DNA of 26,583 bases from a virus, in IMG/VR virus record IMGVR_UViG_3300037225_001064, positions 1 through 26,583 of that record. One strand, 5' to 3'. The stretch's first letter is position 1, and each line of letters starts with the position of its first letter. Below the pieces are notes generated by a model. The model searched no databases, was not told the origin of the DNA, and saw nothing but the letters and a program-made list of their open reading frames with translations. A program made the translations under genes and the position numbers. This document shows, in pieces, positions 23,109 to 26,583 of this stretch.

Positions 23109-23848
23109 GCTATCTGTTTTCCTTGTGTAAAATCTCCTATAAAACTATACTCACCGCTAAAATGTGTTTTTGATACTGCGGGATGAGCAGGAAATATAGC
23201 ATGTAAAGGCCAGGGGCTCTTAAAGTTTTCAATGAACTTTTTGTCCCAGGCTTCTGGATTCAGAATTGCATAAGGATAAGGCATAACTTCACCGGCTTCT
23301 TTTCTTGAATTGATCCAATTATAAAGAATAGCATGGACAGCCACGGAACAAACCAGGCGCTTATCTGTCCAAGTGAAGATTTGAACTTTATCATAATCGG
23401 GGAAACCACCGATGGTATTGCAAAGCATGTTTAAAAGCTGTCCGATTGAATACGGCTGTTTTGAATCTATGATAGCCTGAGCAGCTTTTTTCATAGTTAA
23501 AATATCGAGTGGTTGAAGTTCACGGCCACAAAATTCAGGATTCATTCTGTAAACAGAAATCACCTTATCTTCAACATCATTGTCAATGTCAGTTTGAGTG
23601 AACCAGTTCGCTCGCGGAGGTTGCATAGAAAACACTTCTGTTTCACTAAACCATTGTGCTTGATGATGATATTGATAAGGAACATTTGCAGGATTAAGTT
23701 TTCTGCAAAATGTTTCCTCGCTTACTTCTTCGATAATATGGTCAACAGTCCAATCAACTGAACTGGTCACAAGATTATCAAGAACTATTTGAGGAGTTTT
23801 ATAAAGCAATAAATCACATGCTTGAAGTGCGTTTCTAAGATCTGTCAT
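23105..23848 (-). CDS. Probable permuted papain-fold (YiiX/NlpC-P60-like) cysteine hydrolase
   Basis: The 247-aa protein matches the layout of circularly permuted papain-fold enzymes (YiiX/YaeF-like). An early hydrophobic strand (CDLLLYKTP, residues 11-19) matches the GDIVLF-type opening. A His in VDHIIEEV (His37) sits where the family has SHVGI. A strand ending in ISVYRM follows (97-102). A long helix (about 117-130) leads to PYSIGQLLNML (132-142), and the nucleophile motif would be VCSVAVHAIL with Cys167. Such enzymes cleave peptidoglycan peptides, other amides or lipid acyl bonds. The genes before it look like holin and single-TM proteins, so a lysin role is possible. It overlaps both neighbours by 4 bases. 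The alignment is by eye and divergent, so the fold is probable but the substrate is unknown. Confidence 0.5.
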   Translation of the reverse strand: MTDLRNALQACDLLLYKTPQIVLDNLVTSSVDWTVDHIIEEVSEETFCRKLNPANVPYQYHHQAQWFSETEVFSMQPPRANWFTQTDIDNDVEDKVISVYRMNPEFCGRELQPLDILTMKKAAQAIIDSKQPYSIGQLLNMLCNTIGGFPDYDKVQIFTWTDKRLVCSVAVHAILYNWINSRKEAGEVMPYPYAILNPEAWDKKFIENFKSPWPLHAIFPAHPAVSKTHFSGEYSFIGDFTQGKQIA

Positions 23849-24069
23849 GGACGTGCTCCTTTATTGGTTTCGACATAGAATCCTTTCCTGGATAATTTAA
23901 CTTTTGCGAATGGTTTTTCTTTGTTTTCATAATGACGCTGATGAAATTTTATTTCATTCATTGACTTGGCTTTGTTATTTGTTTGGATATAAGTAACCGT
24001 TATTGTAGTCAATGAAGTAATAAGAGTAACAACAATAGGAACTATCCAGGAAAGGTTCTTTCTTTTCAT
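23845..24069 (-). CDS. Small single-TM protein (possible lysis accessory)
   Basis: The 74-aa product has one N-terminal membrane segment (residues about 8-28, WIVPIVVTLITSLTTITVTY) after a basic start (MKRK). It ends in a polar, Lys-rich tail of about 45 residues. The start overlaps the membrane protein before it by 4 bases and its stop overlaps the hydrolase after it by 4 bases. This order (membrane protein, single-TM protein, hydrolase) resembles holin/inner-spanin/lysin arrangements, and the tail could be periplasmic. There is no coiled-coil of typical i-spanin length and no embedded o-spanin frame that I can see, so the spanin idea is weak. It could simply be a membrane anchor protein. 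Confidence 0.5.
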   Translation of the reverse strand: MKRKNLSWIVPIVVTLITSLTTITVTYIQTNNKAKSMNEIKFHQRHYENKEKPFAKVKLSRKGFYVETNKGARP

Positions 24070-24362
24070 TTCTGAAATTTTTCCTTTATCAACTGAAGTC
24101 TTGTTGTTAATGGCTGATAGTTAGTTGGTATTGCCGCGCGGCCAGTAAGAACTGCAAATCCTAAAGTAATGGCAGTCCAGAAAGGTTCAACAATCTGCCA
24201 ATGAGCAACTATCCATGGCAAAGAAAGAATAATCTGTCCATGGAATAAAGCTCCAGCAAGATTTCCGATTGCTCCAAACAACATAAGAATGCCAAAGAAA
24301 TAAGTTCTTTTTCCTTTCGTCCATTCCCATGCGATGCTAATAATTTGAAAAACTTTCATCAT
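24066..24362 (-). CDS. Small multi-spanning membrane protein, holin-like
   Basis: This 98-aa protein has a short basic N-terminus with Trp (AWEWTKGKR), then a hydrophobic segment at about residues 20-41, a second at about 43-55 and a third at about 60-76, then a charged C-terminal tail (LQLIKEKFQK). Size and layout fit phage holins and other small phage membrane proteins, in which a KGKRT-type motif often precedes the first helix. It is the first gene of a run joined by ATGA overlaps: it overlaps the next gene by 4 bases, and a putative cysteine hydrolase follows that. The holin call rests on size, topology and neighbours, not on a recognised family signature. Confidence 0.55.
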   Translation of the reverse strand: MMKVFQIISIAWEWTKGKRTYFFGILMLFGAIGNLAGALFHGQIILSLPWIVAHWQIVEPFWTAITLGFAVLTGRAAIPTNYQPLTTRLQLIKEKFQK

Positions 24363-24383
24363 TTTGCACCTCCGTGCATTAAG

Positions 24384-25541
24384 TTACTTTAATTTTACCT
24401 TATAAACAAGATTTCCACCAGTGCTTCCTGCTATCGAAGCCCTCTTAAACCTTACCCATCTCACATTTGTCGATGTAGGTTGAACTGTTTTATAATCTGA
24501 TGAATACCATCCTTGATCTGGATTCTTATTCGTTGACCACTGGTTTGTCCATCCTGCCGGGGAACTTGATGAGTTTGTGACAAACTTAAATTTCCTGTTG
24601 ATATAGTCTTCTATGACGATGTGCGTTGTCGCTCTCTTATAATTTGTATAGTGAATCGTATGGGTTATCATAGATGTTTTGAATCTAAACGTATTAGTAA
24701 CAAATATTGAAGGAGGACTCCATTCCAGCCATCCCATATCCACTCTTCCGTTTCCACTTGGAATAGGAACTGAATCTGTCGGGTCACCAGCATCTATACA
24801 AGGACTTGTGTTTCCTAAATAAAGAAAATTAGGCAAAAATGTATAATCATAGGAAGCTAAAATAGGATTGTTTGATATGCTTCCTGTTCCAGGAGACATA
24901 TTAGAATAATTTAGTACATTTCCAAAAGTATCATTATAAGTAGATGATATTACAGTTCCTTGTCTTGCATTTACTCCTTGACTGTTTCCATAAAAAATAT
25001 TATTTCTTAATCTATAACTTATTCTTGCTGTTCCTGTGCTGTAAAAACCTTTAAAGTTTGACACAAAAGTATTATGTAATGCTCTCATTCTTCTGCTTTT
25101 TAAATGAAGCCCTCTATGGTTTGAATAAATAGTACAACCGACAACTCGTACGTTTGTTGCACCATCTATAACAGTTATTCCAAAGTTTGATTGTCTTGCA
25201 AAATTAACGTTTGAAATAATTATCGCAAAAGCATTGGTAATAACTATTCCATTTTTTCTTCCTCTTAAAACAGCGCGTTTTGTATTAGTAAGAGATGTCA
25301 AAATCATAAATGTAGGTGAATTTTTATTAGATTTTATATAGACATTCTGTGTATAGACTCCCGGCCCTATATACAAAATAGGAACAGACTGAATTGCCGA
25401 TACCACATTCACTCCCCTTTGTATATTCTTAAAAGGAGAGGCAAATGTTCCAGAGTTGGCATCAGAACCGTTTGTTGATACATAAAATTGTGCTGAAAGA
25501 AATATAGGAAATAATGTTAAAACAATAATTATTCGCTTCAT
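24384..25541 (-). CDS. Secreted right-handed beta-helix protein with DUF11-like C-terminus
   Basis: The 385-aa product begins with a clear signal peptide (KR, hydrophobic core, cut near LSAQ-F at about residue 18). It continues with YVSTNGSDANSGTFASPFKN, the usual opening of DUF1565/pectate-lyase-like beta-helix proteins. Residues about 55-235 show parallel beta-helix rungs with recurring NNIF, NVNF and GITV patterns. Residues about 250-275 (CIDAGDPTD, GRVDMGWLEW) match the end motif of secreted bacterial beta-helix proteins. The last 100 residues resemble a DUF11 repeat (THTIHYTNY, VIEDYINRKFKF). Such folds bind or cut polysaccharides, but no catalytic residues are identifiable. A Sec signal on a gene beside phage virion genes is odd. 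It may be a depolymerase, a cell-surface protein expressed from a prophage, or an acquired host gene. Confidence 0.8.
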   Translation of the reverse strand: MKRIIIVLTLFPIFLSAQFYVSTNGSDANSGTFASPFKNIQRGVNVVSAIQSVPILYIGPGVYTQNVYIKSNKNSPTFMILTSLTNTKRAVLRGRKNGIVITNAFAIIISNVNFARQSNFGITVIDGATNVRVVGCTIYSNHRGLHLKSRRMRALHNTFVSNFKGFYSTGTARISYRLRNNIFYGNSQGVNARQGTVISSTYNDTFGNVLNYSNMSPGTGSISNNPILASYDYTFLPNFLYLGNTSPCIDAGDPTDSVPIPSGNGRVDMGWLEWSPPSIFVTNTFRFKTSMITHTIHYTNYKRATTHIVIEDYINRKFKFVTNSSSSPAGWTNQWSTNKNPDQGWYSSDYKTVQPTSTNVRWVRFKRASIAGSTGGNLVYKVKLK

Positions 25542-25996
25542 GTCATCCCTGGCAATTTTGATATAACTAAATCTCTGTCCTCTTGAACTATATCTCCATT
25601 CTGTAAGGCCTCCTCAATAACCATCGAAGCCACTCCATATGAATAATCCATAAGATACCAGGCGAAGTCTGGATATTTCCTAAACACATGAACAATCCTT
25701 ATCCCCTGTTCCGTGGAAGTGAAGTCCTGATAGATTTCTGTCATTATCTGCATGGGTTCTTTTGTAGGAACAGGAGGTGGATTGGCATTCTCATATGCCT
25801 GTTTTTCTTCTGCCGTCATTTCTCTTGGAGTTTTTACTCCATCCACATCATCAAAGACTATATATTTGTTTTCAACATTTTTCAGCATATTGTACTGATC
25901 ATCAGTTATTGTTATGAAAGTTGACTCATCGAACTTCTCTCTTTCAACTTGCCACCATAAAGTCTTATCATTTATATTTATAAGATTTACCATCAT
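25538..25996 (-). CDS. Hypothetical protein, 152 aa
   Basis: I do not recognise this family. It starts at the first of two adjacent ATGs behind a strong SD (AAGGAG, six-base spacer), overlapping the stop of the gene before it. The protein is acidic and soluble, with no membrane segment or signal peptide. The middle part has an acidic, proline-rich linker (NANPPPVPTKEP, about residues 70-81). The C-terminal half looks helical, with aromatic residues (FRKYPDFAWYLMDYSYG). Its place between an appendage-like protein and a beta-helix protein, with ATGA coupling to the latter, would suit a fibre accessory or chaperone, but no motif proves this. Confidence 0.65.
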   Translation of the reverse strand: MMVNLININDKTLWWQVEREKFDESTFITITDDQYNMLKNVENKYIVFDDVDGVKTPREMTAEEKQAYENANPPPVPTKEPMQIMTEIYQDFTSTEQGIRIVHVFRKYPDFAWYLMDYSYGVASMVIEEALQNGDIVQEDRDLVISKLPGMT

Positions 25997-26583
25997 CTGA
26001 ATCTCCTTATCATGAGATTGAAAAAAACTATTTTAACAGAATTTGCTGCATCTTGTGATACAGTCAATTTTATTAAATCACCTATTGTCATTCTCTTTTC
26101 TGACATACCAAATCTCTCACTCAAATCACCAGCAACTCCTCTATAAAAAGAATATGTAGAAGTGACTGCTATACCATTATAAGTTATGGCAAAATAGAAC
26201 TTCGCTCCGGCAGAAACATTTGAAAAACATATATTATAACTTATCACATACCATCCTGCTCCAAGTGTATTTACCCTTAATGCTTTATTTGCCACATCGT
26301 AAACAATATAATTCGTGTTGGCATCGGCATCTGATTTGCTGACGTTCGTTATTGTTGTCCATCCGCCTCCTGCTCTGGGAGTCCTATTTGTAGCAGGCGT
26401 CATGAGCCAAGACCCATTTGATTGGGATATAAAATTATACCATAACGCATTAGACCTTATTGTATTGCTGATTCTGGTCACTCTACTTTGAATTGTATTT
26501 GTTGGACTGACAATCAGTTGGTTGAAAACATTTGTCATGAAATAGTGATTCGGTCTCGGGCCTACATTATACAAGGCAACCTC
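25993..26583 (-). CDS. T/N-rich protein with C1q/TNF-like C-terminal half, 5' end cut by window
   Basis: The frame is open to the right edge of the window. A TTG at 26574 could start translation (193 aa), but the codons before it (Glu-Val-Ala) are also open, so the gene is probably partial. The first half is rich in Thr and Asn, with stretches such as SPTNTIQSRVTRISNTI that could form a coiled stalk. The second half (from about residue 70) alternates hydrophobic beta strands with turns (GWYVISYNICF, KFYFAITYNGI, VKIVFFNLMIRRF), a pattern like the jelly-roll heads of C1q/TNF-type phage fibre and appendage proteins. The stop overlaps the next start (ATGATG). The jelly-roll fold is inferred from the strand pattern only. 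A fibre or virion appendage protein is the most likely role. Confidence 0.6.
   Translation of the reverse strand, partial: EVALYNVGPRPNHYFMTNVFNQLIVSPTNTIQSRVTRISNTIRSNALWYNFISQSNGSWLMTPATNRTPRAGGGWTTITNVSKSDADANTNYIVYDVANKALRVNTLGAGWYVISYNICFSNVSAGAKFYFAITYNGIAVTSTYSFYRGVAGDLSERFGMSEKRMTIGDLIKLTVSQDAANSVKIVFFNLMIRRFR

Noticed and set aside
1-26583. tRNA genes, CRISPR arrays, insertion sequences, integrase or att sites
   Set aside because: I saw no cloverleaf-type sequence, spaced direct repeats, transposase motifs or recombinase in either strand.
1-26583. A Bacteroidetes host, suggested by the AT-rich DNA and the secreted beta-helix protein
   Set aside because: Strong SD sequences precede most genes here, which is unlike typical Bacteroidetes.

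Overview
This window is part of the late (structural) region of a tailed bacteriophage or prophage with a contractile tail (myovirus morphology). Every gene I can support lies on the minus strand, so transcription runs from position 26583 down to 1. Genes are tightly packed, often with ATGA or TAATG overlaps, and most have clear Shine-Dalgarno (SD) sequences (GGAGG or AAGGAG type). The DNA looks AT-rich by eye. The strong SDs point to a bacterium that uses SD-led initiation, so a typical Bacteroidetes host is unlikely. The host cannot be named. Nothing tells a prophage from a free phage: no integrase, repressor, terminase or portal gene is visible.

In transcription order: (1) 26583-24384, a T/N-rich protein cut by the window edge, a 152-aa unknown protein, and a signal-peptide beta-helix protein with a DUF11-like end. 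(2) 24362-22827, a coupled cluster of a small multi-spanning membrane protein (holin-like), a single-TM protein, a probable permuted papain-fold cysteine hydrolase and a small unknown protein. This may be a lysis cluster. (3) 22839-19901, an unusual set of enzymes where a portal gene would often lie: a guanidino-modifying (amidinotransferase/dimethylargininase superfamily) enzyme fused to phage-head-type N-terminal motifs, a GIY-YIG/NUMOD3 homing endonuclease, and a short-form phosphatidylserine decarboxylase-like pyruvoyl enzyme. (4) 19920-14405, head genes: MuF-like minor head protein, prohead protease, scaffold, major capsid protein with an Ig/Fn3-like insertion, two small proteins and a secreted protein with 22-residue repeats. 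A good sigma70-type promoter with an inverted repeat precedes the protease, and an intrinsic terminator follows the repeat protein, so protease to repeat protein may form its own unit. (5) 14335-9136, connector and neck genes, then the tail sheath. (6) 9022-6258, tail tube (apparently with an ATT start), a zinc-ribbon tail assembly chaperone with a probable -1 frameshift extension, and a short tape measure protein. (7) 6261-1, baseplate genes in an order like P2/Mu: gp53-like, LysM/gpX-like, hub (gpD), spike (gpV), gp25-like, gpJ, gpI, then a tail-fibre gene running off the window.

The head and tail genes together would build a myovirus particle with a tail of roughly 60 nm, using the usual tape-measure ruler of about 1.5 angstroms per residue. 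The most unusual part is the enzyme cluster next to MuF. Its enzymes keep their catalytic residues and may be packaged with or act alongside the head, but that role is inference.
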